A stretch of DNA of 64,000 bases from Casuarina equisetifolia (taxonomy: Eukaryota; Streptophyta; Magnoliopsida; Fagales; Casuarinaceae): the NCBI GenBank assembly GCA_028551475.1, contig CM052362.1:15988521-16052520 (forward strand), given 5' to 3'. The first letter of the stretch is position 1; every line of letters starts with the position of its first letter. This document shows positions 49,456 through 61,204 of the stretch, piece by piece. The notes under the pieces were generated by a model. That model searched no databases, was not told the DNA's origin, and worked only from the letters and a program-made list of their open reading frames with translations. Made by a program: the position numbers and the translations under genes.

Positions 49456-50337
49456 TTACACATCCTTAACCTTCTTTTTTAATTTCATAGGTTTAGGTTT
49501 AACGATTTCTTCATGCTTTTGGGATAGGGCATCGGCAACAACATTGAGCTTCCCTAAGACATATTCCATTGTGAAATCAAAACCTAAAAGTTTAGAAAGC
49601 CATCTATATTGAATGGGTGTGGATAACCATTGTTCATTTATAAAATGCAAACTTCGATGATCGAATTTAACCACAAAACGGTGTTCCAAAAGATAGTGAT
49701 GCCATCGTTGAAAGGCTATAACCAAGGCAAGTAGTTCTTTTTCATAGGTGGAGAGAGCCAAATTCTGACCATGTAAAATCTTGCTATAGAAAGCTATAGG
49801 CCTATTTTGTTGCATTAGAATAGTCGTAATACCCATTTCAGAGGCATCATAAATCACTTTGAAGGGTTGTTGGAAGTCGGGTAGTGCCAATGTTGGGGAT
49901 TGCATGATTGCTTCCTTGAGATCTACAAATGCTTTTTCTGAAGCCTCCGACCAAGTGAAACCGTCTTTTTTTAACATCTTAAATAACAGCCTAACAATTT
50001 TGTTGAAATAATAAATAAATTGGCGATAGTAAGTAGCCAATCCCAAAAATCCATGCAACCCTTTAATAGAAAGTGGTTTCTCCCATTCCAAAATTGCCTT
50101 TACTTTATCTTGATCAATCGATACTCCTTGGGTTGACACCACATGCTTTAAAAAGGGAATTTCACAGCATGCAAATTCAAATTTGGCTCCTTTCACGAAC
50201 AACTTATGCTGTTGAAGCAGAGACAAGAGTTTGCCGAGATGCACCAAATGATCGCTCCAATTTCGGCTATACACCAAAATGTCATCGAAGAAAACCAAGA
50301 CAAATTTTCTAAGATGGGGTCGAAATATACCATTCAT
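49456..50337 (-). pseudogene. Outer element: reverse transcriptase C-terminal half and RNase H
   Basis: 293 open codons. FFDD (residues 16-19) is the RT catalytic motif. GFLGLATYYRQF marks the RT connection. The RNase H part starts near VIYDASEMG (Asp present) and contains STYEKELLALV and KFDHRSLHFI, ending ADALSQK. The RT N-terminal half lies in a different open stretch to the right, so stops separate them. Confidence 0.87.
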
Positions 50338-50521
50338 TAAATATTAAAATGTAAAAAGAGCATTGGAGAGGTCAAATGGCATTACTAGAAATTCTTAATG
50401 ACCATTGTGGGTTCTAAAGTCTATTTTGGGGATGTCATCTGGGTGGATTCAAATTTCATAATATCCAAAATGCAAATCCAACTTAGAAAAAATCTTAGCC
50501 CTGTTAAGTTCATCCAATAAC

Positions 50522-51073
50522 TCATCTATTGTGGGCATAGGGAATTGGTCCTTCATTGTATTTTTTTAATCCTTTATAATCAATGCAAAGACACCATGAT
50601 CTATCTTTCTTTTTAACTAACAAAATTAGGGAGGAAAAAGAACTTACACTCAGTCGAATGACTCTCAAATCTAATAATTCCTGCATAATTTTTTTAATTT
50701 CCCCTTTATGAGAAAAAAGGTATCTATACGGCCAAATGGACATTGGTTGATCCAGCTTAAGCAATGGAATCCAATGGTCATGAGACCGATGTGGTGGTAA
50801 CCCACAAGGTTCTCGAAACAGAGTTTCAAAGTTTTTAAGCATTTTGTGTAACTCTTGAACATGGTTGGCATCACCCACGGTTAGCTTAAGATTCGAAATC
50901 CTAAAATTAATGGCCATTTGGTGGTTTATGGGCTCCACCAATGTGATATGCATTAATAAGCCGGCCTTTTCTTTTATTAATTTTCTTTGCATCTCACCAT
51001 AATCAATAAAGTGGTGAGAAAGACTGGGTCCCCTTTGAAGCTCGACTTTCTTACTATGGAGGTTAAATTCCAT
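50522..51073 (-). pseudogene. Outer element: reverse transcriptase N-terminal half
   Basis: Open stretch with FRISNLKLT upstream, LPPHRSHDHWIPL (the HDH-type segment before RT), PMSIWPYRY, and LVKKKDRSWCLCIDYKGL matching RT block 1. The frame is lost near 50560, before the block carrying the first catalytic Asp. Confidence 0.8.
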
Positions 51074-51188
51074 TTTTAATTGCTTAAAATCCTAAAGGAT
51101 GGGTCCAAGTGTTCGTAACCACTTGGTATCCAATACCATCTACTCCATATAATGGTAGCATATAAAGGTCGATAAGAAACTCAAACCT

Positions 51189-51431
51189 TTAAAGAATTAT
51201 TTTTAAACCTTTGCAAATTCTTGGGCTAGCCATCGACTCTCCATTAGTTACTTTTACACTGGAAGTTTTGCCTTCTTGCACCTTTAAACACCAACATTTA
51301 GCCAAGGCATCACTCATAAAATTGTGAGAACTACTCGAGTCCACTAGTATGTGGACTTTTAACTTAAGGATTCCTAAAGATCCCACAATGCACATTGTTT
51401 GAGAAGAATTGTAGCCATTAATGGCATTCAA
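51189..51431 (-). pseudogene. Outer element: aspartic protease remnant
   Basis: ILVDSSSSHNFMS, where gypsy proteases have D-S-G-(A/S): Gly is replaced by Ser. It lies between gag and RT as expected. Confidence 0.75.
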
Positions 51432-51513
51432 TGAGATCTGAAGGGCTTCACTATCTTGAGACGGATCGATAGCAAATTCAATTACATCCTTGATGTTTGT
51501 AATCTAGGAACCC

Positions 51514-52458
51514 TCAATCATAAAAATGTGTTTGTAGCGATGCTAGGAGCAAAATGCTCATCGTAATGAAACAAAGGCCCCTGGCCTTGCGGTTAGCAAT
51601 TTCATTAGGAGACAAATGGCAGATAGGTAAGTTTGGGGAGTTGGGCACAACAGTGGAAAGGTCAGGATGTTTAACCATGGTAGAAGAGTGGTTAGGAAAG
51701 TGATTAGCTTTATATAAACGAGCCAAGCCTACAATAGCAGAGAGTGTTAATGGTTGGCGAGCTTGGACGTCCACACATAAGCCATCCTTTAGACCCAATG
51801 TAAAACAAGCAACCTGTTGCTCGATAGAAAGTTTGCCACAATGAAGAAGTAACTTGGGCAAATTTAGCATAAAAATCCCTTACAAAACCAGTCTGCTTTA
51901 AACGAACCATAATGCCAAAAAAAGATTGGAAGCATTTGGTGCCAAAATGCTCTCCTATCTTTTTAGAAAACATAGTCCAAGAAATATCCAGACTAGCAAA
52001 CTCCTATCAGAATAGGAGGTACCAAATCTGAGCATTACTGTTTAGATGCCAGGCTATAATTCGAACCTTGTCGTCATCATTAATATCATAGAAACTAAAA
52101 TACTGCTCAGCACGCCCTAACTAGTCTTCTAGATCATCCAAACCATTAAAGTGGGGAAAATCCATTCTCACCTTTGATAAGCGCTGCCCACCAATGTCAG
52201 AACTAGAATCATTATGACACTTTCCCCCTCCCGAGCAGGAAGAGTGACCATATTCCATATTACAAGGCTAGGAGGAGGGCGAGAGTTAAGAGAACTAGAG
52301 ATTTGATGTAAGCTATTAAGAATAGCTTCAAAGCATTGATTATCCTCGACCTCCTTACAGGCCAGGTCGGCTTCCAATTTCTCAAAGCGAGAGTCAACCA
52401 TCTCAGGATCGTGAGACATCAATACCACTTTGTTATAGTGTTGAGCTATTGACTGCAT
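51514..52458 (-). pseudogene. Outer element: gag remnant
   Basis: Gag-like readings in three frames. Near the start is MSHDPEMVDSRFEKLEADL. A retrotransposon-gag core at 51973-51710 includes SVRDFYAKFAQ-like text (FVRDFYAKFAQ), and a downstream part at 51870-51514 includes CFTLGLKDGLCVDVQARQP. Multiple frameshifts. The gag Met sits within 10 bases of the LTR end, so the usual primer-binding site is degraded to TGGTATTGATG at 52428-52418. Confidence 0.75.
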
Positions 52459-52685
52459 GACTAGGCCCTTAAGAGCATAATCGTTCCATGCCTTGTGCCC
52501 TTTACTTTGCCGACTACCACCTATAGTGTTGAGATTGACTTAGCAAGGAAAGGAATGGAAATTACAGGAAATTCACTACTAGAATTTGAATTACAAATTG
52601 GATTCAAGCTACCCCAGACTACAGTCGATATCCCTATTTAAACTAAGTAGCTGATTCTTATTTAACGATTTTACCCTTGGATCCT
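52431..52685 (-). repeat. 5' LTR of the outer element, inner part
   Basis: Starts TGTTATAGTG on the plus strand. Aligns with 47287-47541 and stops exactly at the nested insertion, with ATCCT as the last five bases. Confidence 0.93.
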
Positions 52686-54101
52686 TGTTTGGTGAATTTT
52701 AAATGCAAGTGAACATGTCGAACAAGTAATATAATGATAAGAAAAGTATCGTCCCACAAAGATTGGTGAATACTAAACTAATTAAGTACTAATGATGAAT
52801 TAATCCTAAAATTTATCTATCAAATCAAAATATTGTTGATGATGAATTAAAATTTAAAACTTTCAAAACGAAAACTCAAGACTAATTAAAATTGAATCCA
52901 AGTAAGAAAAATCAAGATGAGAAACATGTTAGAGCTTCCGATTTCACCATAACTACTAGATATGAATTTTCATAGTTTATGCCTACAAGAATGATATTAC
53001 TCATGTGATGGCGGAACTTCCTAATTTATTTACTATCCTATGTCTAGGTATAGTAAACCTATTTAGTTCATTAATTCACTATATCTCTATATGTGAATTG
53101 AAACAAACCAAATGCATTAGGATATGTGAATATTCCTGGTTTACAATAAATCTTTCGATCATCTTATCACCGAAATCCACATAAATAACATGGTATATGT
53201 CTATCCACATTTAATTCATGGTTATATATTATAAGAAGCAATTGCATATTATTACCTCTCAGTCTCAAATATGCACATCAAATCATTCAAGTGGTGGCCA
53301 ATCACTTAAAAGCATTAAGCATAATAATATATAACTCACATAAATAAAATATCTTGCAAAACATAAAAACTTATAAAATTCACATCATCATAGTTAGGCT
53401 ACATCTTCACTCTAACAAAAGAAGTTTAGAACATAATAAAATAACAAACCAAAGCAATAGTAGAAATTAAGCAAAACATCTTAAATAAAAAAACAGGAAA
53501 GTTGTCACCACACTGTTTTTTCTTTAAGAATTCTTTACAGAATTCCTACAATTCAAGAATGATAAGAAGTAAAAGGAAGCTTTCGCACCTATATTTCTCT
53601 TTTTCTTTCTTGGTTTTCTCTTTCTTCTCTCACTTTTTCTCTCTTCCTTGGTTGGTTTCGGCGGCAACACGTGGCTTCTTCTTCTTTTCTCTCTCTTCTC
53701 TCTCTTCTTCTCTTGTGCGGCGCCTTCTCCCTTTTAATTCACATTCCTTTGCCTTTTTATGCTATCTTGGGATGTGTGCCCTAAGATTCTCCCTTAGTAA
53801 TTCACTTTTTTTGGCCCTTTTCCTTTATTTCCTTTCTTGTCCTTTTTTGTCCTTTTCCTCCTCTTTTGCTACTTTACACATTGCCTCCTCTTTTCTTCTT
53901 TTGACTTCTTTTTCTTTCCTTGTCTTCTTAATGTGCCTTTTTGTAACTTTCTCTTTCTTTATTTCTTTTGCTCTTTTGGGGTTTGTTGCATAAATAACAC
54001 CAATTTACATAAATATATCAAAACTTAAATATTATCTTATAAAACTTGTATTATTTATATCCTAAAATAGTCAAAATAACTCTATAAAAATAGAGTTATC
54101 A
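52686..54101 (-). repeat. 3' LTR of the Athila-type element
   Basis: Plus strand TGTTTGGTGAA...GAGTTATCA. Preceded in sense by the polypurine-like TTTGGGGGTCT (54112-54102). The sense 5' end carries a perfect 10-bp stem, ATAACTCTAT with a TTTT loop (54076-54099). A plus-strand open frame at 53502-53993 is a pyrimidine-rich Phe/Ser/Leu reading with no domain; not called as a gene. Confidence 0.95.
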
Positions 54102-55717
54102 AGACCCCCAAACTTGACATTTTGCTAGTCCTCGAGCAAAAGTAAGAGATAATAAATGTTTCAGACAAAACCCTTTCTTGAAATTCACTCAAAATTGCTC
54201 AACTTAACAATTCAAAGAAAAAATATAGCTTTCATCCAAACACAACAATTGTTCATAAGATAAGATAGACTCTTAACTATGTTGACCATGTTCGTATGTG
54301 TGAGTGTGAGTGTGAGTCCTTATCTTTTCAATTATATGCACTCTAAATAAATCCACATTAATATGCAATCTCTCAAAATCTTTAACCAAACCTCATAGGT
54401 TTGCTTTTCATTCCTCTCTCCACTAATGTAGGCCAATCATCTAACCAAAAATCAATAGGACTTTTATAAGCTTGTAATGTAAGGCTGGGCTAGGGTAAGA
54501 TGAAAGTCATTTAGGCTAAATTCACCCATGAACACATTGCTTTCTAGGATCTAATTTGATCTTTTGTCACTTCCTTTCTTTGCTTTCTCTTCTTTTTTTT
54601 TTTTTGCAAATGATCTTTCTATCACCACTTCTCTCATTTACTTCTTCTCAAAAATACTTGATTTCACTTGGATTTCGACACTCACAAAAGTCACAATCAT
54701 GCTTGCAATAATAAAGCAAGTAGTAGGACTAGAAATGTAACTATTATAATCTTATCTTGCTGATGACATCCAACTACTATGCAAAAGCCAATTTCTAAAC
54801 CTTGAGTGGCTTGAATTTGACAATAAGCAATAAGAGAATTCCATTCTTAGGCAAATGTTGCATTTCCTTTTTTTTTTTTTTTTTTGCATTCACAAAAGCA
54901 ACATATTATGCTACATAATCATTGCAATTAATATCCTTCCCATATAACATCCTTCCCCTCGACTTCTCTTTCACTCAAATAGACTTATATCCTAAAAATC
55001 AACATGTTTAAGGGTGTGGGACGAAAAGATAATTTATCAAAGGCTCAAAGGTATATATATGTGGGTGTCAAAATAAAAAAATAGATATAAATCAAGGCTC
55101 AGCAGGGTGACTGGGGATAAATAAATAGGGTTGGCTTGAAAGGCTTAAACGATCCAAAGAATGGCCTAAATCATTTTTTCAATTAGATGCAGCTTAGGAT
55201 TTCGCCTCAAGAGGAAATCAAGCAAATTCTAAGATCCGGGTGAGATCTAAGAAAATCACATACTTCACATGAATGTTTTCTAGAAATACACACAATTTCA
55301 AAAATGAAGGACTTTTAGTGTTTAATAAATGGATCAACATAATCAGAATCACACTTAACTCACATCACAATTGTAGGTTTGAACATAATCTACATCTTCC
55401 TAAGAATCGCTAAGAATTCAAAACAAAGGGTTTAATCATGACATGAGAAAAATTCAATTAGATTTAGCAAGAAAATATTTATTTTCCCACCCCCAAACTT
55501 AAATGGAGCATTGTCCTTAATGTAAAAAGAAATAAAACAAAAATAAAGGTAAAATAGGAATGAGAAAACTCCCCTGATTGTAGGTGATAGCCATAGAAAG
55601 TTTTGAGGAAATGGTGGTGACAAAATTTTCAACAAAAGAACCAATAAAATGCTTGGGTTGCCTCCCAAGAAGCGCTTGCTTTATAGTTTTCGGCCAAACT
55701 ATCTTTAATGTTGCTAC
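54102..55717 (-). other. Non-coding region between pol and 3' LTR of the Athila-type element
   Basis: Contains A/T homopolymer runs (54592-54605, 54869-54885) and no supportable ORF. Athila elements often carry a long region here that may hold an extra ORF; I see none intact. Confidence 0.6.
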
Positions 55718-56830
55718 TCAAGGAGGAAGAAGATCAATGGTAGTCTTCTGCATATTGACTCCCTCAAAGTAGGGCTTCAAATGCTGACCATTCACCTTAA
55801 ACGTGCCTTGGGTGTCATTTGCAACTTCTATTGCTCCATATGGGAATACCTTAGTGACTATGAAAGGGCCAAACCATCGAGACCGCAATTTACCTGGAAA
55901 CAATTTAAGACGAGAGTAATAAAGTAATACTTTTTGGCCAACCACAAACTCTTTTCTTAATGTGTTTGTCATGCCATCTTTTTGTCCGCTCCTTGTATAT
56001 TGTGGCATTTTCGTAGGCCTCATCTCGTAATTCCTGCAATTCATTCAATTGTAACAATCGAGTTTCACCTACAGACTGCATATCAAAGTTCAAAAATTTC
56101 AAAGCCTAATATGTTTTATGCTCTAATTCTACTGGTAGATGACAAGCCTTCTCAAACACTAGCTTAAAAGGAGACATTCCAATTGGTGTTTTGAATGTTG
56201 TTCTATAGGCCTAAAGTGCATCATCAAGTTTCATTGACCAATCTTTCCTTGAGGCATTCATAGTTTTTTCCAAAATTCTCTTAATTTCCCTATTTGATAT
56301 CTCAACTTGACCACTAGTCTAAGGGTGATAAGGGGTAGTAATCTTATGGGTAACCCCATACTTACCCAAAAGTGCTTCAAATTGTTTGTTGCAAAAATGG
56401 GTCCCTCTATCACTTATGATTGCCCTAGGGGTGCCAAAACGGGTAAAAATATTTTTCTTTAAGAATTTAACCACAACCTTAGCATCATTTATAGGCAATG
56501 CTACTACTTCTACCCACTTAGACACATACTCAACAGCCACCAAAATATACATATTTCCATAAGAAGGTGGAAAGGGTCCTATGAAGTCAATACCTCAAAC
56601 ATCAAATAACTCACACACAACAACATTGTTTAGAGGCATCTCATGTTTCCTAGAAATATTCTCAGTTCTTTGACATTGATCACATGCAACTACATATGAA
56701 TATGCATCTCTAAAAAGTGTAGGCCAATAAAATCCAGATTGTAAAACCTTAGCTGCAGTTTTGGTGGCACCAAAATGACCACCAGCTTTTCTAGCATGAC
56801 AATGGTGTAGGATACTAGCCATCTCTTCCT
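55718..56830 (-). pseudogene. Athila-type integrase
   Basis: Zinc-binding part at 56822-56595: HHCHARKAGGHFGATKTAAK then CDQCQR, an HHCC-type finger. Core at 56552-56319: VAVEYVSKWVE has Glu where Asp is usual, and ISDRGTHF keeps the second Asp. A stop follows TPYHP, then [11 protein letters not shown] keeps the catalytic Glu. The C-terminal part at 55718-56044 ([19 protein letters not shown], then SRWFGPF) is in another frame, with the shift near 55960. Confidence 0.85.
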
Positions 56831-56999
56831 CAGGAACACATCTCCTTATAACCTAGTCTACACATACTTTAAACAAGAAAGGCTTTTCCCAAAAATAATG
56901 TTTGAGGTCAGAAAAGAATTTTTTTCTTTGTTGATATGACATTTCAGGAGGAAGAACATTACTTACCAAATAATTGACAAAATCAGCATACTAGGGAAT

Positions 57000-57450
57000 T
57001 TAGATGGATTGGAGCGCAAAAATGTTTTTTTTGAGAAATTCTTCCATAATCGGTTGATCTTCTTCCTTTAGATTGGGAATTCTGGACAAATGATCTGTAA
57101 CTAGATTTTCGGTCCCTTTCTTATCCTTGCTCTCCAAATCGAACTCTTGTAGCAAGAGAATCCACCTTATTAACCTAGGTTTTGATTCTTTCTTTTCAAG
57201 TAGATGCTTGAGAGCAGAATGGTCAGAATAAACAATAACTTTGGAACCAATTAGATAAGAATGAAATTTATCAAAAGTAAATACTACTGCCAAAAGTTCT
57301 TTTTCTGTTGTTGAATAATTCAATTGTGCACCTGACAAGGTTCGACTGGCATAGTAAATAGTATGAAAAACTCCATTCTTCCGTTGTCCCAAAATAGCTC
57401 CTACTGCAAAATCACTAGCATCACACATTAGCTCAAAAGGTAAGTCTCAT
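57000..57450 (-). pseudogene. Athila-type RNase H
   Basis: Open stretch with [15 protein letters not shown] (catalytic Asp), [17 protein letters not shown] (Glu) and [12 protein letters not shown] (Asp), ending [13 protein letters not shown] just upstream (near 57450) replaces an expected Trp. Confidence 0.88.
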
Positions 57451-57596
57451 TCTGGTGCTGCCATGATTGGTGCTGATATTAACTTTTCCTTTAAAGTGTT
57501 AAAAGCCTGCAAGCATTCATCAGAAAATTTATATTTCACATCTTTAACCAACAAACTTGAAAGAGGTCTAGCAATTTTAGAAAAATCTTTTATGAA

Positions 57597-58508
57597 TCAC
57601 CTATAGAATCTTGCATGCCCTAAAAAGCCTCTAACAAGTTTCACTGATGTTAGTGGGGGCGGTTTTGCAATGACCTCCACTTTAGCTCGATCAACCTCTA
57701 ATCCTTTTTTAGATATCTTATGCCCAAGCACTATTCTTTCCTGCACCATAAAATGACACTTCTCCCAATTCAAAACAAGGTTAGTCTCCTCACACCTTTG
57801 TAAGACCCTTGCTAAATTATCTAAACAAATGTCAAATGATGAACCAAATATAGAAAAATCATCCATGAAAATCTCAATGAATTTTTTAACCATATCAGAA
57901 AAAATGGCCATCATACATCTCTGAAAAGTGGCTGGTGCATTACAAAGACCAAATGGCATTCTTCTAAAAGCAAAGGTACCATAAGGACAAGTGAAAGTGG
58001 TTTTCTCTTGATCTTCTGGTGCAATGTGAATTTGATTATACCCTGAATACCCATCAAGAAAGCAATAAAATTCATGTCCTGCAAGCCTTTCTAACATTTG
58101 ATCAATAAATGGTAAAGGGAAATGATCTTTTCTAGTGGCATCATTTAGTTTTCTATAATCTATATACACACGCCATCCAGTAACTGTCCTAGTTGGAATC
58201 AATTCATTATTGTCATTTCTTTGAATAGTCATACCTCCCTTCTTTGGCACAACTTGCACAAGACTTACCTAGGGACTATCTGAGATAGGATAAATGATCC
58301 CTGCATCAAGCAACTTGATTACCTTAGCCTTCACCACTTCTTGCATCTTTGGATTTAATCGCCTCTGAGGTTGAACAATAGCTTTGTACTGCTCTTCCAT
58401 TAAAATCTTGTGCATGCAAAGTAAAGGACTAATTCCCTTGATGTAAGCTATTTTCCATCCAATTGCTCCTTTATGCTCTTTCAACTCCTGAAGTAATTTC
58501 TCTTCCAT
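57597..58508 (-). pseudogene. Athila-type reverse transcriptase
   Basis: 58508-58269 (MEEKLLQELKEHKGAIGW...) ends in a TAG where Trp is expected. 58259-57597 continues with WRVYIDYRKLNDATRKDHFP, FLDGYSGYNQI (catalytic Asp at residue 69 of this stretch), MPFGLCNAPATFQRCM and FMDD (131-134), then GHKISKKGLEVD. A TGA at 57597-57599 follows RFYR where Arg is expected. Apart from the stops the RT motifs are intact. Confidence 0.92.
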
Positions 58509-59889
58509 TGATTTTGATTGATTTTGTCAAAGAAGAAGATATGATTACTGGCAAAGTAGAAACTTCATCTAAATAAACATATTTCAAATGAGAAGGTAAG
58601 GGCCTGAGTTCAAGAGTTAGGGGCTCTTCAATTGATGACTTAGGTTTTGTCATGTGTTGTCCCAACTCCTCAAACTTTATTGCCTTTTGCTGTGAATATG
58701 GTGGATTTGCTTCCATGAGATTGGCATACTCCTGTATCTCTTCGCTTTCAATTTCCTCATTCTTTGGGTGAACCAAGCATGCTTCAAGTGGATCTTTAAA
58801 ATCTTTTTCCTGAAAGATCTTATTCACAAACTTATTAATTGTCTCAACCCTAAAGCAAGAACTATCATCAGATGGATGTTTCATAGCAGTAAAAATATTA
58901 AAAGTGATAGAATCATTTTGAACTCTTAATATTAACTTCCCTTGTTGTACATCAATCAAAGCTCTTACTGTTGCTAGAAAGGGTCGACCTAAGATAAGTG
59001 GTACCTCAAAGTCCTCCTCCATGTCAAGTACTATAAAATCTGTAGGAAAAATAAATTTGTCAACTTTTACCAATACATCTTCTACAATGCCCCTCGGATA
59101 TTTAATTGATCGATCAGCCAATTGTAGGGACACTGTGGTTGGCTTCACTTTACCCAATCCTAATTTCCTGAAAATAGAAAAAGGCATTAGATTAATACTA
59201 GCTCCTAAATCACATAATGCCTTATCAAAGTGAGAATCTCCAATAGTACAAGGAATTGTAAAACTCCCTGGATCTTTTAATTTTGGAGGCAATTTGTTTT
59301 GTAAGATGGCTGAGCATTCTTCAGTTAGCTTCATAGTTTCATACTCTTCCAGCTTCCTTTTGTTTTTCAATATCTCCTTAAAAAATTTTGCATAACTGGG
59401 CATTTGAGCTAATGCATCTGCAAAAGGAATGTTAATATGCAATTTTTTAAATACATCAAGAAATTTAGAAAACTGCTTATCTATTTTATGTTGCTGGAGT
59501 CTCTGAGGAAATGGAACTGGAGGCACATAAGGCTTGGGATTATCAGGGAATAATGTCCTTTTGGTTGCCTCCTCAGGCTGCGTGCTAACATCATCTTCCT
59601 TATCCCTGACATTTTCCTTCTCAACGTTATCTTTTCCCACTTGTTTGCCATTTCTCAAGGTTATTACCTTTGCATCTTCTATAGGATTTTTCTCTGTGCT
59701 ACTTGGCAATGAACCTTGTTGTCTTCCAGAAATCATATTAGCCAACTGACCTATTTGCACCTCTAAATTTCGAATTGAAGCTTCTTGGTTTTGCATTCTT
59801 GTTTCGTTGTTCTGTAACATCTTGGCAACCATTTCCTCTAAGTTAGGCTTCTTTTCTTCTGGTTGCCTGAACCCTGGTGGTGGCCTCAT
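58471..59889 (-). pseudogene. Athila-type gag C terminus and protease
   Basis: 472 open codons. Residues 1-60 are gag-like with a coiled-coil-like stretch. The protease lies at about 225-330: CDLGASINLMP near residue 228 (Asp-Leu-Gly replaces D-S/T-G, as is usual in Athila-type elements) and PLILGRPFLATVRALIDV downstream. It then runs out of the pol frame near 58510, where the RT reading starts one frame over. Confidence 0.85.
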
Positions 59890-61073
59890 TGCATTAGAAT
59901 TACTCCATGAAACATTTGGGTGGTTATGCCATCCCGAATTGTAAGTGTTGGAGTATGGATTATTTTATGGCCTACTTGAATTTCCAACATAATTAGCATT
60001 TTCGCTACCCTGTGCAAAGGTGTAACCTACTTGGCACTCTATGCTTGCATGTCCTCCACCACAATGATCACATAATATGTTCTGAATCCTCATGACTGGA
60101 GCACTCAGGTTATCTATTTTCTTGTTGAGTTTTTCAATTTGTGCATACATTGCAGTGTAAGCATCTACTTCATGAATTCCACTAGCTTTCCTCACTGTGA
60201 CCTCTCAGTAGGCCATTGATAACTATTATTTGTCATTTCCTCCAAAAGATCATATGCTTCTTCTGGTGTCTTATTGTTCAAAGCCCCTCCTGCAGCTGCA
60301 TCAAGCATAAAACGAAGATTTGTACTAGACCCATTATAGAAAGTTTGTACTTGTAACCATATGGGCAGTCCATGTTATGGACATTTTCTTAAAAGCTCCT
60401 TGAATCTTTCCCAAGCTTCATACAATGATTCATTGTCCATCTGCATAAAAGTGGTAATATCGTTATGCATTTTTGCAGATTTTGCTGGAGGAAAGAACTT
60501 ACTAAGAAATTTCTGAGCCAAATCATCCCATGTTGTAATTGATCCTGCAGGAAGAGAAGAAAGCCAACTTTTAGCTTTGTCTCTTAAAGAAAATGGGAAT
60601 AGCCTTAATTTAACAGCATCATCTGTGACTCCATTGTATTTAATCATGTCACAGATTTCAAGAAAAGTATCAATGTGAGCATTTGGATCATCATTTGGTA
60701 GCCCATAAAATTGCACAGAATTTTGAAGCATCTGAATGAGTGATGGCTTGATTTCAAAGTTGTTTGCTTGAATTGCAGGCCTTTTGATGCTTGATGTGGC
60801 ACCCTGAACTGTTGGTGCAACATATTCTTTTAGAAGCTTGCATGGATCATCATTCTCTGCCATTTTTGTAGCTTCACTTCTTTGTTCTCTTAGCTCATTT
60901 CGTTGCTTTCTGACTGTGTGTTCAATTTTTGGGTCAAGATTAACAAGTTGTTCTCTTTGGCTACGGGTCATGCACGTCTGTAACAATCCTGAAAAGTAGC
61001 AACTAAAAAAAATGATTGATTTTTTTTTAATTAATTTTTTTAATGTAAAAATAACAATAATAAAGCAGAGCAA
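59890..61073 (-). pseudogene. Athila-type gag N-terminal part
   Basis: 61073-60375 is an open gag stretch (FEIKPSLIQMLQNSVQFYGL, LFPFSLRDKAKSWLSSLP, WDDLAQKFLSKFFP), ending with a stop after RKCP. The reading continues with LPIW, DLLEEMTNNSYQWPTERS, then shifts frame near 60195 into 60195-59965. That stretch carries the zinc knuckle CDHCGGGHASIEC (C-x2-C-x4-H-x4-C intact) and stops at a TAA where Gln is expected. Confidence 0.88.
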
Positions 61074-61180
61074 AAATAAAATCTAACAAAACAAAAAAAA
61101 TCATTTTTTTAAAGAAAATAAAAACTAGATTAAATTTAGAATTATTTGGTATTAATATTAACAAGTAGTAAAACAACCAA

Positions 61181-61198
61181 TCCCTGGCAACGGCGCCA
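61181..61198 (-). other. Primer-binding site for tRNA-Asp
   Basis: Minus-sense TGGCGCCGTTGCCAGGGA, six bases inside the 5' LTR. It is complementary to the 3' end of plant tRNA-Asp except for one base (A for G). Confidence 0.9.
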
Positions 61199-61204
61199 AA
61201 AACT

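Noticed and set aside
53502..53993. 163-codon plus-strand ORF, repeated at 62019-62516
   Set aside because: It lies in both LTR copies on the antisense strand, is a pyrimidine-rich Phe/Ser/Leu reading, and has no domain. Its repetition reflects LTR duplication.
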